Source: JBOFFC01 sp051648405 (lineage in GTDB: Bacteria; Planctomycetota; Planctomycetia; Pirellulales; Lacipirellulaceae). Taken from it: DNA of 64,000 nucleotides. The DNA is taken from positions 7,781 to 71,780 of the forward strand of contig JBOFFC010000179.1 in NCBI GenBank assembly GCA_051648405.1, read 5' to 3'. The position numbers were made by a program, and so were the translations under genes. Shown here in pieces: positions 37,531-46,050 of the stretch. The notes below the pieces were generated by a model, which had not been told where the DNA came from, ran no database searches, and saw nothing but the letters and a program-made list of their open reading frames with translations. Position 1 is the first letter of the stretch, and each line of letters begins with the position of its first letter.

Positions 37531-37941
37531 CTACTCGGCCGCCGGGACGGCGGCGGGCTCGGCGACGGATTCGGCGACTTCGGCCGACTCGGCCGTCGGC
37601 TCTTCCAGGACAACGCCCGACGCGTGGGCCAGGATCGGCTCGACGAGCCGCGGGTGGATCTTCAGCACCAGGTGCCGCATGACCCCTTCGTGCAGCTCGC
37701 AGGCGCGGTTGAGCGCCGTGATTGCCTGGGTGTCGTGGCGGAAGTAGATCAGCCAGTAGGCGCCCTTCCGCTGCCCGTCGATCGCGTAGGCGAGACGGCG
37801 CTCTTCCCAAAGGCGGCTGACGAGGACCTCGCCCCCGGCGGAGGTGATGATGCTCTCGACCTCGGTCGGGAGCGTGTCGCGTTCGCGGGCGAACCGGTTC
37901 GAGTCGAACAGGAACAGGCCTTCGTAGACGTTCGTCGCCAA
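37531..37941 (-). CDS. rpsF: Small-subunit ribosomal protein bS6
   Basis: A 136-residue bS6. The start is placed at a TTG (37941; MATNVYEGLFLFDSNRFARE) with GGAG 9 bp ahead, because the bS6 fold begins at NVYEGLFLFD; the in-frame ATG 96 bp upstream adds unrelated residues. YEGLFLFD, LAYAIDGQRKGAYWLIYF and LNRACELHEGVMRHLVLK are the family segments. The last 25 residues are Ala/Glu/Val-rich, an acidic tail as in other bS6. Confidence 0.92.
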   Translation of the reverse strand: MATNVYEGLFLFDSNRFARERDTLPTEVESIITSAGGEVLVSRLWEERRLAYAIDGQRKGAYWLIYFRHDTQAITALNRACELHEGVMRHLVLKIHPRLVEPILAHASGVVLEEPTAESAEVAESVAEPAAVPAAE

Positions 37942-38061
37942 GGGTCGAGTCTCCGTCGCGGACGCCGGCGGGCGTCCAAGGATTTGGGGGGTGTGCTCTT
38001 GATTCTTGTGGTCCGGGGGGCGGTCGTGGTGCGCCACCCGCCGACCCGCGTTGTTTGTTCT

Positions 38062-38631
38062 TCAGCCACCGGCGGCGTTGAATCGGTTCATCGCCTCGAT
38101 CGCTCCGTCGCTCGCCCAACAGGCGACCGCCGCCGCCGCGTCGTGCAGCGTGACCTCGACCTCTTGCCGCTCGTTCGCAGTGAACCGGCCGAGCACGAAA
38201 TCGGCCGGGTCGCGGCTGTCGGGCACGGGGCCCACGCCGATCCTCAGCCGATGGTACTCCTCGGTCCCCAGTTGCCGGGCGATGTCCTTGAGCCCGTTCT
38301 GCCCCCCCGACGAGCCCTTCGCCCGCATCCGCAGGCGGCCCGTCGGAAGGTTGAAATCATCGCAGATCACTAGCAGGTCCTCCAGCGGCGCTTTGTAGAA
38401 AGCGACCGACTGCTGAACCGCTACGCCGCTCCGGTTCATGAACGTCTGCGGCCAGACCAGCAGCACCCGCGTCCCCGCGAGTGTGGCTTCGGCCACAAGG
38501 CTCTCGAACCGCGAACGCGGCGCTTCGGCGTTCGCCTGCTGCGCCAACAGCCGCAGGAGGTCGAAACCGACGTTGTGCCGCGTCCCCTCGTACTTCATCC
38601 CGGGGTTCCCGAGGCCGACGACGATCTTCAT
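38062..38631 (-). CDS. pth: Peptidyl-tRNA hydrolase
   Basis: Recycles peptidyl-tRNA released prematurely from ribosomes. 189 residues starting MKIVVGLGNPGMKYEGTRHN, which contains the catalytic His of the RHNVG motif. PQTFMNRSGVAV, VICDDFNLPTGRLRMRAKGSSGGQNGLKDI (Asp and the GGxNG loop) follow. It lies between rplY and rpsF, the standard neighbourhood. Confidence 0.96.
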   Translation of the reverse strand: MKIVVGLGNPGMKYEGTRHNVGFDLLRLLAQQANAEAPRSRFESLVAEATLAGTRVLLVWPQTFMNRSGVAVQQSVAFYKAPLEDLLVICDDFNLPTGRLRMRAKGSSGGQNGLKDIARQLGTEEYHRLRIGVGPVPDSRDPADFVLGRFTANERQEVEVTLHDAAAAVACWASDGAIEAMNRFNAAGG

Positions 38632-38694
38632 CGCCCGTCCCTCATCGCCCGTCCCCTCGCTTACACAGCCCCCGAAAGTCCCTTCCCAATCGAC

Positions 38695-39318
38695 TCACTC
38701 CGCGGCAGCCGGCTTCTTCTTGGCGACCACTTCCGGCTCTGCCGCGGCGGCTGCCACGCTGTCCTGCGACGGGGACCCGGACGGCGGCACGCAGTGGACG
38801 ACCATCTCCTTGGCCCCCGTGAGCACCTTGGCGCCCGCGGGAAGGTCGATGATGTCGGCCACCGACAACGAGCCTCCCAAGTGGAGGGTCGAGATATCGA
38901 CGTGCAGCATTTCCGGCAGGTTGGCCGGCGACGCCTCGACATCGACGTGTGTCAGAACCCGCTCGATCATCCCCCCTTCGGACTCACCCGGCGAGTCGCC
39001 GCGGAGCTCGATCGCGACCTTCAGGTGGACGCGTTCGCCCGCGTCTACACGCAGCAAGTCGAGGTGCAGCAAATCGCGGTGGAACGTGTCCCACTGCAGG
39101 TCTTGAACGAGCGCCTGTCCCGAGACAGCGCCGGCCAGGTTCACCACCTTGGCGTTGTGCTTCAGCGCCTTGCGGAGCTGGTCGAGACGCACCGACAGGC
39201 TTACCGCCGGCTCCTTGTGGCCGTACAGCGTCGCCGGGACCTTCCCCGTCGAGCGGAGACGGATGCTGTTCCTCGAGCCCAGGGCGGTACGGGCTTCGAC
39301 CTGCAACGTATCGGACAT
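38695..39318 (-). CDS. rplY: Large-subunit ribosomal protein bL25, Ctc form
   Basis: A 207-residue bL25 with the C-terminal TL5/Ctc extension; it binds 5S rRNA. The start is the ATG at 39318 (MSDTLQVEARTALGSRNSIR). TGKVPATLYGHKEPAVSLSV is the conserved N-domain segment. DTFHRDLLHLDLLRVDAGERV leads into the beta-rich C domain, and the end is AAAAEPEVVAKKKPAAAE. It begins the co-oriented run rplY-pth-rpsF-ssb-rplI-dnaB. Confidence 0.95.
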   Translation of the reverse strand: MSDTLQVEARTALGSRNSIRLRSTGKVPATLYGHKEPAVSLSVRLDQLRKALKHNAKVVNLAGAVSGQALVQDLQWDTFHRDLLHLDLLRVDAGERVHLKVAIELRGDSPGESEGGMIERVLTHVDVEASPANLPEMLHVDISTLHLGGSLSVADIIDLPAGAKVLTGAKEMVVHCVPPSGSPSQDSVAAAAAEPEVVAKKKPAAAE

Positions 39319-39451
39319 AACGTGCGCGGGATTCGCGGGGGGTACGGATCGCGACGAACTCCCAGCAGGGGGTTCCGCGAACGGTGTTGAACGGGCCACC
39401 CCGGAGCGCCCGCCGAGCGCTTGCAGCGCCCGGCGGTCAACGAGGAATCGC

Positions 39452-39481
39452 GAAGTATGGCGGATCGCGGCCCGATTTCAA
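39452..39481 (-). promoter_or_regulatory. Candidate promoter of the rplY-dnaB operon
   Basis: On the minus strand TTGAAA (39476-39481), 18-bp spacer, TACTTC (39452-39457), about 135 bp before the rplY ATG. Moderate match to consensus. Confidence 0.4.
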
Positions 39482-39634
39482 CCCCGTCGATCACGCCGCT
39501 GGGAAGGAAGTCGGCTTCCGCGCGGGTAATCACGGCCGACTGGGAAGCTTGCGGGCGACTTGCCGGCCTCCCAGCTCACCCCTGGCCGAGCGGCCAGATG
39601 AGTCATACGCCCGGAGAAACCTTCTCGCAGAAGC

Positions 39635-39677
39635 TTGACGCACTGACAAATGTAGCTACACCAGCTACAAACGTAGC
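39635..39677 (+). promoter_or_regulatory. blaI promoter with overlapping BlaI-type operator
   Basis: TTGACG (39635-39640) and TACACC (39657-39662) with a 16-bp spacer. Overlapping and following the -10 are two palindromes: TGTAGCTACA (39651-39660) and GCTACAAACGTAGC (39664-39677). BlaI/MecI operators are built from TACA/TGTA half-sites, which both contain. The placement over the promoter of the repressor gene suggests self-repression. Confidence 0.6.
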
Positions 39678-39716
39678 CGAACAGCTCCGGCCGTTCCAAA
39701 CCATCGATACCAACCA

Positions 39717-40112
39717 ATGGCGACTCGCCCCCCGCTGTCGAAGGCTGAAACCAGCGCTGCTCGCGTCCTGTGGGGCCTGGGGACCGCCTCGGCCCGGGAA
39801 GTCACCGACGCGCTGCCCGAGGGAGAGCGCCGCGACTTTTCCACGATCCAAACCTACCTAACCCGCCTAGAGTCCAAGGGCTACGTGAACGGCGAGCTGC
39901 GTGGCCGGACCAAGTTCTACACGCCGCTGGTTAAGCCGACGCAGGTGATCCGCGAGACCGTCGAGGACTTCGTGAACCGGCTGTTCGCGGGCCAGTCGTT
40001 CTCGCTGATGAAGCACCTGATCGACGAGGGGCGTGTCAGCCCCGCCGAGCTGACCGAGCTCCGCCGCCTGCTCGACGAAATCGAACGCGACGGTTCTGAC
40101 CCGAGCGTCTGA
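39717..40112 (+). CDS. BlaI/MecI/CopY-family transcriptional repressor
   Basis: A 131-residue winged-helix repressor. LSKAETSAARVLWGLGTASAREVTDALPE and DFSTIQTYLTRLESKGYVNGE form the DNA-binding domain; RGRTKFYTPLVKPTQVIRETVEDFVNRLFAG is the family segment preceding the dimerisation helices. In beta-lactam sensing systems such repressors are cleaved after signalling by an M56 (BlaR1) membrane protease, and an M56 gene, here frame-shifted, follows 94 bp downstream. Three 13-bp repeats span its stop codon. The signal is unknown; no beta-lactamase gene is present. Confidence 0.9.
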   Translation: MATRPPLSKAETSAARVLWGLGTASAREVTDALPEGERRDFSTIQTYLTRLESKGYVNGELRGRTKFYTPLVKPTQVIRETVEDFVNRLFAGQSFSLMKHLIDEGRVSPAELTELRRLLDEIERDGSDPSV

Positions 40113-40133
40113 CCCGAGCGTCTGACCCGACGG
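40095..40133. repeat. 13-bp tandem repeat across the blaI stop codon
   Basis: TCTGACCCGAGCG is repeated three times at 13-bp period (40095, 40108, 40121; last copy ends CGACGG). The TGA within the second unit is the BlaI stop. Confidence 0.8.
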
Positions 40134-40206
40134 TCGGAACCACTCGACGGGCCCGATCGACGGGCCTCGCCGGCTGCTTCCCCCCCAGCCTCCAAGGGAC
40201 CGTCCC

Positions 40207-41075
40207 ATGCTCCCCGACGCGGCGATCACGGCGACCAACCTGATGATCACTCAAGTGATTCAGGTAACGCTCCTGGTTGGGGTCGCGGGGCTCGGCGGCG
40301 TCGTGCTGGCGCCACGCTACCCGCGGCTGATGAGCTGCGTGTGGGGGGTGGTCGCGCTCAAGGCGCTGACGCCGCCGCTGTGGGCTTCGCCGACGGGGGT
40401 CTTCAGTTGGGCGCAGGCGGCCGGGCTCGCGGGCTCGCGGGCTCGCGACCCACGTCGGGCGTTACTAGCATCGCGTGGTTGCCCAGCAGCGCCACGGCCG
40501 AGTGGCTCGCTGTCGCTCTTATCGCAGTCTGGTTGGCCGGCGTTGTCGCGAGCCTGACTTGCGTACTCCGGGGGAGGCGACTTCTTGGCGAGCTGCTCGA
40601 CCGGGACGAGCTCCCGGCAAACAACCCGTTAACGACGTACACCCGAGCGCTGGCGACGGAGCTGGGGCTCACGCCCCCGGCGCGGGTGATCCTCTCCAGG
40701 GACCAACTCGGCCCCGCGGTCGCCGGAGTGCGGCGCCCGGCGCTCATCCTCCCCGAACAACTCGCAGCAAGCCGCGGCGTCGAGGAGCTTCGGGCGGTGC
40801 TCGTCCACGAGCTCGTGCACGTCACACGGAGCGACACGGCGTCGAGCCTGCTCCTCTCGTGCGTCCGGGCTCTGTGGTGGTTCCACCCGCTCGTCCGCTG
40901 GGGCGTGACGCAGGCCGACAACCTCGTGGAGCGGTGCATCGACCTGACGGTCGTTCGCGACCTCGACACAGGCCTACCCGAGTACGCGCGGTGTCTGTTC
41001 CTGGTGCTCGAACTGCGCGCGGTCGGGGCGCTCGTTCCACACGCTTTCCACACGACCAACACCGGAACTATTTCC
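40207..41075 (+). pseudogene. M56-family (BlaR1/MecR1-like) membrane metalloprotease, frame-shifted
   Basis: Two reading frames encode one protein. The first (from the ATG at 40207) gives N-terminal membrane helices (VIQVTLLVGVAGLGGVVL, MSCVWGVVALKALTPPLW) and continues to about 40430. The second carries the rest: EWLAVALIAVWLAGVVASL, VAGVRRPALILPEQL, the zinc site AVLVHELVHVTRSDT, WWFHPLVRWG and NLVERCIDLTVV. The join is at three tandem GGGCTCGC units (40423-40446). Removing one 8-bp unit restores a continuous frame (GLAGSRPTSGVTSIAW). The frame ends abruptly after LRAVGALVPHAF and runs open into the next gene, so the C-terminal sensor part is also missing. Confidence 0.85.
40423..40446. repeat. 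8-bp tandem repeat (three GGGCTCGC units) inside the M56 gene
   Basis: Three exact units at 40423, 40431 and 40439. With two units the M56 frame is continuous; with three it is broken. Confidence 0.9.
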
Positions 41076-41759
41076 ATGAAGTCTTTGATCTCTACGTTCG
41101 CTCTCAGCGTCGCCCTCGTCGCGTCGGTCGCAAACGCCCAGGTCGTTCAAGTCGATGGGGGGGCGACGAGCGTCCTGCTCGACACGGCGACCCTCGCCTC
41201 GGCGGCCAACCTGAACCTGTCGGGGGTCGCTCTCGGAATCGGCGCGGGGTCGCTCGCCGGGTCGCTCGCCGGGTCGGTTGCGTTCCCGATCTCGCCCCGC
41301 ACCGCTGCGTCCCTGCCGACAACGTTTGCCTACAACCCGGCCAGATTCCTGGGGACGTTTTCGGGAACGATTGAGCACACCGGCTCGGTCTTCTTCAACG
41401 CGAGCGCCGTTGAGGTGGGGAACATCTCCATCGGCTACGACGCGGCCCGGGCCGTGGTCCTCGGCGCGACGCAGCCGAGTGGGTTCTTCGTCCGCAGCAC
41501 GCGCGGCGTCGCGGCGATCCTGTTCGACGTCGCCGGCCCGACGACACTCGAGCCCGCCTCGCTGTCGCTGACGCTCCAGTCGAACCTGCTCGTCTCGCCG
41601 GAGTTCGCTGCGTTCCTGCAGACCAACGGCCTGGCGAGCACGAACCTCACGGGGGCGGACGTCGGCGATGCACGCGTCGTGGCGACGATCCCCGAGCCGA
41701 CGGCCGGCGCGATCGCGCCGCTGGCGATCGCCGGTTTCGCGGCGAAGCGTCGTCGCTAA
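41076..41759 (+). CDS. PEP-CTERM exported protein
   Basis: A 227-residue exported protein starting MKSLISTFALSVALVASVAN with a signal peptide (to ANAQ). The mature part is Ala/Ser/Gly-rich, with a short tandem AGSLAGSLAGS from a 12-bp DNA repeat near 41240-41275, then a beta-rich region (FSGTIEHTGSVFFNASAVEVG, SLSLTLQSNLLVSPEF). The C-terminus is IPEPTAGAIAPLAIAGFAAKRRR-like: PEP motif, hydrophobic stretch and RRR. The ATG is preferred though its ribosome site is weak and the upstream M56 frame is open into it, so a fusion product cannot be excluded. Confidence 0.8.
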   Translation: MKSLISTFALSVALVASVANAQVVQVDGGATSVLLDTATLASAANLNLSGVALGIGAGSLAGSLAGSVAFPISPRTAASLPTTFAYNPARFLGTFSGTIEHTGSVFFNASAVEVGNISIGYDAARAVVLGATQPSGFFVRSTRGVAAILFDVAGPTTLEPASLSLTLQSNLLVSPEFAAFLQTNGLASTNLTGADVGDARVVATIPEPTAGAIAPLAIAGFAAKRRR

Positions 41760-41855
41760 CGCGCACCGCACCGGAACGGCGCGCGAGGGGACTACGACGG
41801 CCCGGTGTGCGCCTCGCACGCCGGGCCGTTGGCGTTGGTCACGACCGGCGGCCCG

Positions 41856-43838
41856 TCAGCCGACGATCACCCGCGGGCGCTTGCTGCGATCCGGTTCCGC
41901 GCGGCGGATCAGCTCCTGGACCATCCAGGGTGCGTTCCCCTCGCCGAACAGCACGAAGTCGAGGCTGGCCGACAGCGGGCTCCGTTCCGACCACCCGAAG
42001 TGCAGCTCGGGGGGCTTGCCGGCCTTGCCCAGTTCGAGCGCGATCGTCGCGATCGCGTGCGGCACTGAGACGCAGTTGCTGACGCGGATGATGAAGCGTC
42101 CGCGGTCGTCCACGACCTCGATCAACGGCTTCTGCAAGAAATCGCTGGTGTCCCCCAGCGAGACTTCGATAAACAGGATCGGGGTGTCCGCCCCCAGGCG
42201 GTGGATCGTGCGGATCTGCCGCTCTTTCCCCTCGATGGCGTGCGCCCCGGGCCGGTGCGGCACGAGTACCGGGAACTCGAGGTGCCGCAGCGCATCCCAC
42301 AGCAGCCGCGACGAGGCGTCCTTGAACTCGAGGTGGTCGAAACGCAGCTCGGTGCTCCGCATCGTGCGCGACGCGAGCGACGCGGCGATGATCGCAAAGA
42401 TGAACACCGAGGCGATCTTCAGCCCTTCAGGCTTTTCGATGATGATCTCGACCGTCGTGTAAAGGAACGCCGCCGCGGCGATGGTGTAGCCGACGAGCGC
42501 GAGCCTGGACCGCAGCCCCCCGCCGCGCCGAGCGTAGTCGATCACGACGGCGATCGCGGCGCTCGACATCAGCACCATCACGCCCGTGGCGTAGGCCCCC
42601 CCCTGGGCTTCGACGCTCGCCTCGAACCACCAGGTGACAACGAGATTCACGATCGTGATCAGCACGACCATCGGCCGGAACGCGGCGGCCCAGTCGGGCG
42701 CCATCCCGTAGCGCGGCAGGTACCGCGGGGCGAGGTTTAGCAGCCCCGACACGGCGCTCGCCCCGGCGAACCACAAGATCGCGACGGTGCTCACGTCGTA
42801 GATCGCGCCGACGGTCGATCCGAAAATCGGCCCGAGCGACACGTCTCCCTCGCCGTGCGCCAGGTACGCGAGCGCGCGGTTCGCCGCCGGTCCCCCGGAG
42901 CGCAGCGCGGCGGGGTCGATCAGCATGCTCGTGACCATCGACGACCCGAGCAGCATGACCGACATGATCACCGCGGCCGTGAGCAGCAGGCGACGCGCGC
43001 CGCGGATCCGCCCGGCGGGGCGCTCGGGGGTGTCGTCGGGGTCTCCCTTCACGAGCGGCATCACGGCGACGCCGGTCTCGAAGCCGCTGAGGCCCAGCGC
43101 GAGCTTGGGAAACATCAGCACGCACGTCACGAGGATCGTCACGGGGCTGACTCGCCCTCCCGCTGGCGCCGCCGCGTGCGCCCCCTCGACGGCCCAGTCC
43201 CCCGCGCAGACCGCCTGCCACCAATTGGCGAGCCGCTCGGGCTCCGTCGCGATCAGCCACAGCCCGCTACCGATCACGATCGCGTTCAACACCAGGTACA
43301 CCGCGACCAGCACAACCGCGAGGCCGATCACTTCCTTGAAGCCACGCCAGAACATGGCCCCTAATGCCAACAGCAACAGGACCGTCACCGAGGTCTGGCT
43401 CTGAAAGACGTCCGGCAGCCGCTCCCAGTAGGGGTTGTGGCGGAGGTGCTCCGCGGCGTCCGCCGCCGACAGAGTCGCGGTGATCACGAAGTCCGTAGCG
43501 GCGAACCCCAGCAGGGTCAGGACAAACATCTTGCCCCCCCAGCCGTGCGTCAGGCGCTCGAGCATGGCGATCGACCCCTGGCCGTTGGGGGACTCGGCCG
43601 CCACGTGCCGGTAAACCGGCAGCGCACAGCACAACGTCACGACGACCAACAGCACGGTGGCGATCGGCGCCAACCTGCCCGCGGACTCGAAGGCGATCGA
43701 CGGCTGGTACCCGAGGGTCGAGAAGTAATCGACACCCGTCAGGCACATAACCCACAGCCAGAAATACTGGGGGTGCGCGGTGGTAGCCACGGTCGCGGGA
43801 CCACTCGGGGTGGGGCCCTCAACGGACGCGTTGCTCAA
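41856..43838 (-). CDS. APC-superfamily permease with cytoplasmic C-terminal domain
   Basis: A protein of about 660 residues with some 12 membrane helices beginning HPQYFWLWVMCLTGVDYFST (residues about 22-41), then YQPSIAFESAGRLAP, NPYWERLP and LALGLSGFETGVAVMPLVKGD, followed by a 180-residue soluble tail (STELRFDHLEFKDASSRLL; ILFIEVSLGDTSDF). The fold fits amino-acid/K+ transporters (APC, KUP-like). Substrate unknown. The start is uncertain: a TTG at 43838 (MSNASVEGPTP) is used, and another TTG at 43910 would add a Pro/Arg-rich extension. It is oriented with prs but probably not part of its operon. Confidence 0.82.
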   Translation of the reverse strand: MSNASVEGPTPSGPATVATTAHPQYFWLWVMCLTGVDYFSTLGYQPSIAFESAGRLAPIATVLLVVVTLCCALPVYRHVAAESPNGQGSIAMLERLTHGWGGKMFVLTLLGFAATDFVITATLSAADAAEHLRHNPYWERLPDVFQSQTSVTVLLLLALGAMFWRGFKEVIGLAVVLVAVYLVLNAIVIGSGLWLIATEPERLANWWQAVCAGDWAVEGAHAAAPAGGRVSPVTILVTCVLMFPKLALGLSGFETGVAVMPLVKGDPDDTPERPAGRIRGARRLLLTAAVIMSVMLLGSSMVTSMLIDPAALRSGGPAANRALAYLAHGEGDVSLGPIFGSTVGAIYDVSTVAILWFAGASAVSGLLNLAPRYLPRYGMAPDWAAAFRPMVVLITIVNLVVTWWFEASVEAQGGAYATGVMVLMSSAAIAVVIDYARRGGGLRSRLALVGYTIAAAAFLYTTVEIIIEKPEGLKIASVFIFAIIAASLASRTMRSTELRFDHLEFKDASSRLLWDALRHLEFPVLVPHRPGAHAIEGKERQIRTIHRLGADTPILFIEVSLGDTSDFLQKPLIEVVDDRGRFIIRVSNCVSVPHAIATIALELGKAGKPPELHFGWSERSPLSASLDFVLFGEGNAPWMVQELIRRAEPDRSKRPRVIVG

Positions 43839-43992
43839 CTTGACGCGGTGGGTTGCAAGGAAGGACCGGCGCGCGGGTCCGCGCAGGCAAGGGGGCGGCC
43901 GCGGGCCCAATTGTAGTCACCGACCGCCACCGCCACAGGGGATGCGCCCCGGCCCTCGCGAGCAACCACGGGCCGCCGCGGAACAGGGGAGC

Positions 43993-44937
43993 CTAACGAA
44001 AGAGCTTGCTGACCGACTCGTTGCGGTGGATGCGTTTGATCGCCTCGCCCAACAGCGGGGCGACGTCGAGCACCTTGACGTTGCCCAACAGCTTGTCGGT
44101 CGCCAGCGGGATCGAGTTGGTGCAGACGAGGCTCGCGAGGTTCGCCTCCTCGAGCCGTTCGTAGGCCGGGCCGCACAGCACGGCGTGGGTGATCCCGACG
44201 TGGATCTCCTTCACGCCGTGGTCGTGCAGCACGCGGGCGGCGCCGCGGATCGATCCGGCGGTGCTGATCATGTCGTCGAACATCAGGGCCACGCGTCCCT
44301 CGATCGGACCGCCGAGGATGTTCGCCTGGACGGTCGTCGTGGCGCTCGTGCGACGCTTGTCGATGATTGCGACCGACCCGCCGAGCCGCTTGGCGTGCCC
44401 GAGCGCCCGCTTGATGCTCCCCTCGTCGGGGCTGACGATGACCACGTCGCTGAGGTCGGGTAGCAGCTTGGCGAAGTGCTCGTTGAGGACCGGCGCGGCG
44501 TAGAGGTGATCGACCGGCACGTCGAAGAAGCCCTGGATCTGGGCGGCGTGCAGGTCCATCGTCAGCACCCGATTGGCGCCGGCCCGCGTGATCAGGTTCG
44601 CCACCAGCTTCGCCGTGATCGGCACGCGCCCTTCGTCCTTGCGGTCCTGCCGGGCGTAACCGAAGTAGGGGATCACCGCCGTGATCCGCTCGGCGCTCGC
44701 CCGCAGGCAACTGTCGATCATCACCAGCAACTCCATCAGGTTCTCGTTCACCGGCGGGCACGTCGGCTGAACGAGGAACACGTCGCGGCCGCGGACGTCC
44801 TCGTCGATCTTGCACGAGATCTCTCCGTCCGGGAAACGCCCCAGCGAGATCTTCCCGAGCGGCACGCCGAGGTAGTCGGCGATCGACTGGCTGAGCCGCG
44901 GGTTCGCGTTGCCGCTGAAGAGCTTGAGGTCGTGCAT
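43993..44937 (-). CDS. prs: Ribose-phosphate pyrophosphokinase
   Basis: Makes PRPP from ribose 5-phosphate and ATP. A 314-residue enzyme starting MHDLKLFSGNANPRLSQSIA. Motifs: GRFPDGEISCKIDEDVRGRD (flexible ATP loop), PYFGYARQDRKDEGRVPITAKLVANL (catalytic loop), TMDLHAAQIQGFFDVPVDHL (signature), VSPDEG and the PRPP loop MFDDMISTAGS. It is followed on the minus strand by the permease block rather than directly by rplY. Confidence 0.97.
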   Translation of the reverse strand: MHDLKLFSGNANPRLSQSIADYLGVPLGKISLGRFPDGEISCKIDEDVRGRDVFLVQPTCPPVNENLMELLVMIDSCLRASAERITAVIPYFGYARQDRKDEGRVPITAKLVANLITRAGANRVLTMDLHAAQIQGFFDVPVDHLYAAPVLNEHFAKLLPDLSDVVIVSPDEGSIKRALGHAKRLGGSVAIIDKRRTSATTTVQANILGGPIEGRVALMFDDMISTAGSIRGAARVLHDHGVKEIHVGITHAVLCGPAYERLEEANLASLVCTNSIPLATDKLLGNVKVLDVAPLLGEAIKRIHRNESVSKLFR

Positions 44938-45001
44938 GACGAGAGGCGTTCACGAAGGACGCGATGGAGACGTGTCGAGAAAACTCCGGGCCGACCGGCG
45001 G

Positions 45002-45775
45002 CTACGCGCCGTACCCCTGACGGGTCATCTCGGCTTCGACGACCGCCAGGTCGTCCGGCGTGTTGACGCTGAGCGCCTCGCACGGCTGGAGGGCCGCGAG
45101 CGCCCGGACGTTCTCCCCGCGGGCGAGGAGGATCGACGGGCAGTCGGTGATGTAGTACTCGCGCTGCGCGTTGTTGGTCGTCAGCGCGTCGAGCGCTGAG
45201 AGGAGCTTGGGCGCGGCGAACACGTAGGTGCTCATGTTCACCTCGGTGATCCCCCGCTGGTCGGGTGTGGCGTCCTTCTCTTCGACGATGCCGGCGAAGT
45301 CCCCCGCCGCGTCGCGCACAATCCGGCCCAGGCCGGTCGGGTCCTCGCGGTGTGCGGTTCCCAGCAGGCAAGCGAGGTCGTCGCGCCGAAACTCGTCGAG
45401 CAGCGCGCGCACGCTCGAAGGCTGGAGCAGCGGCGAGTCCCCCGTGACGATCACCACCGGGCCCGTGAGCCCCGTTAGTTGGTCGCGGCATTGCATCACG
45501 GCGTGCCCGGTGCCGAGCTGCTCGGCCTGCAAGGCGAAGCTGACGCCGGGCTCGCCGCCGAGCGCCTGTTCAACGAGCTCGGCCCGGTAGCCGACGACGA
45601 TCACGATCCGCTCGATCCCCGCCGACCGCAGGGCGTTCACCACGTGCCGCACCATCGGCCTGCCGACCGCCAGCGACAGCACCTTGGGGAGCTCGCTCTT
45701 CATGCGGGTCCCCTTCCCCGCGGCGAGGACGACCGCGGTGGGGGCGTCGGGAGAGGTCGGCGCGGCGGCGGGCAT
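45002..45775 (-). CDS. GlmU-type nucleotidyltransferase, uridyltransferase domain only
   Basis: A 257-residue sugar-phosphate nucleotidyltransferase. TAVVLAAGKGTRMKSELPKVL is the UTP-binding loop; LGTGHAVMQCRDQL, VIVTGDSPLLQP and GITEVNMSTYVF, NNAQREYYITDCPSILL match the N-terminal half of bifunctional GlmU. The C-terminal left-handed beta-helix acetyltransferase is absent, so it can make UDP-GlcNAc only from a pre-acetylated sugar phosphate. It lies 64 bp before prs, the usual glmU-prs order. Confidence 0.9.
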   Translation of the reverse strand: MPAAAPTSPDAPTAVVLAAGKGTRMKSELPKVLSLAVGRPMVRHVVNALRSAGIERIVIVVGYRAELVEQALGGEPGVSFALQAEQLGTGHAVMQCRDQLTGLTGPVVIVTGDSPLLQPSSVRALLDEFRRDDLACLLGTAHREDPTGLGRIVRDAAGDFAGIVEEKDATPDQRGITEVNMSTYVFAAPKLLSALDALTTNNAQREYYITDCPSILLARGENVRALAALQPCEALSVNTPDDLAVVEAEMTRQGYGA

Positions 45776-46050
45776 GACGACGTGTGCTGCGGAGTGGACT
45801 CAGTGCGAGGGGAGTATCTTCGCAACTGGGCAACCAATTGCCTATTGGCCGCCCCTCCGGTTCGGTGGTTGGGACCGCGCAGCTCGCCTAGACCCGCGCC
45901 TTCGCCACGCGTAAACTGCGGGATTCGCCGGCGCCCTGCCACGCGATGCTGTCAGGCCCCCCAAGGGGGCCCCTCGATGCGGCCAACTCACGCGTGCCCG
46001 CCACCCTCGCCCCGCCGCGCGTCCCGCCCCAGGCTCTACGAGCGACCCCC

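Noticed and set aside
37942..38037. An ATG start of rpsF at 38037
   Set aside because: Adds 32 residues foreign to bS6; the TTG at 37941 has a ribosome site and fits the fold start.
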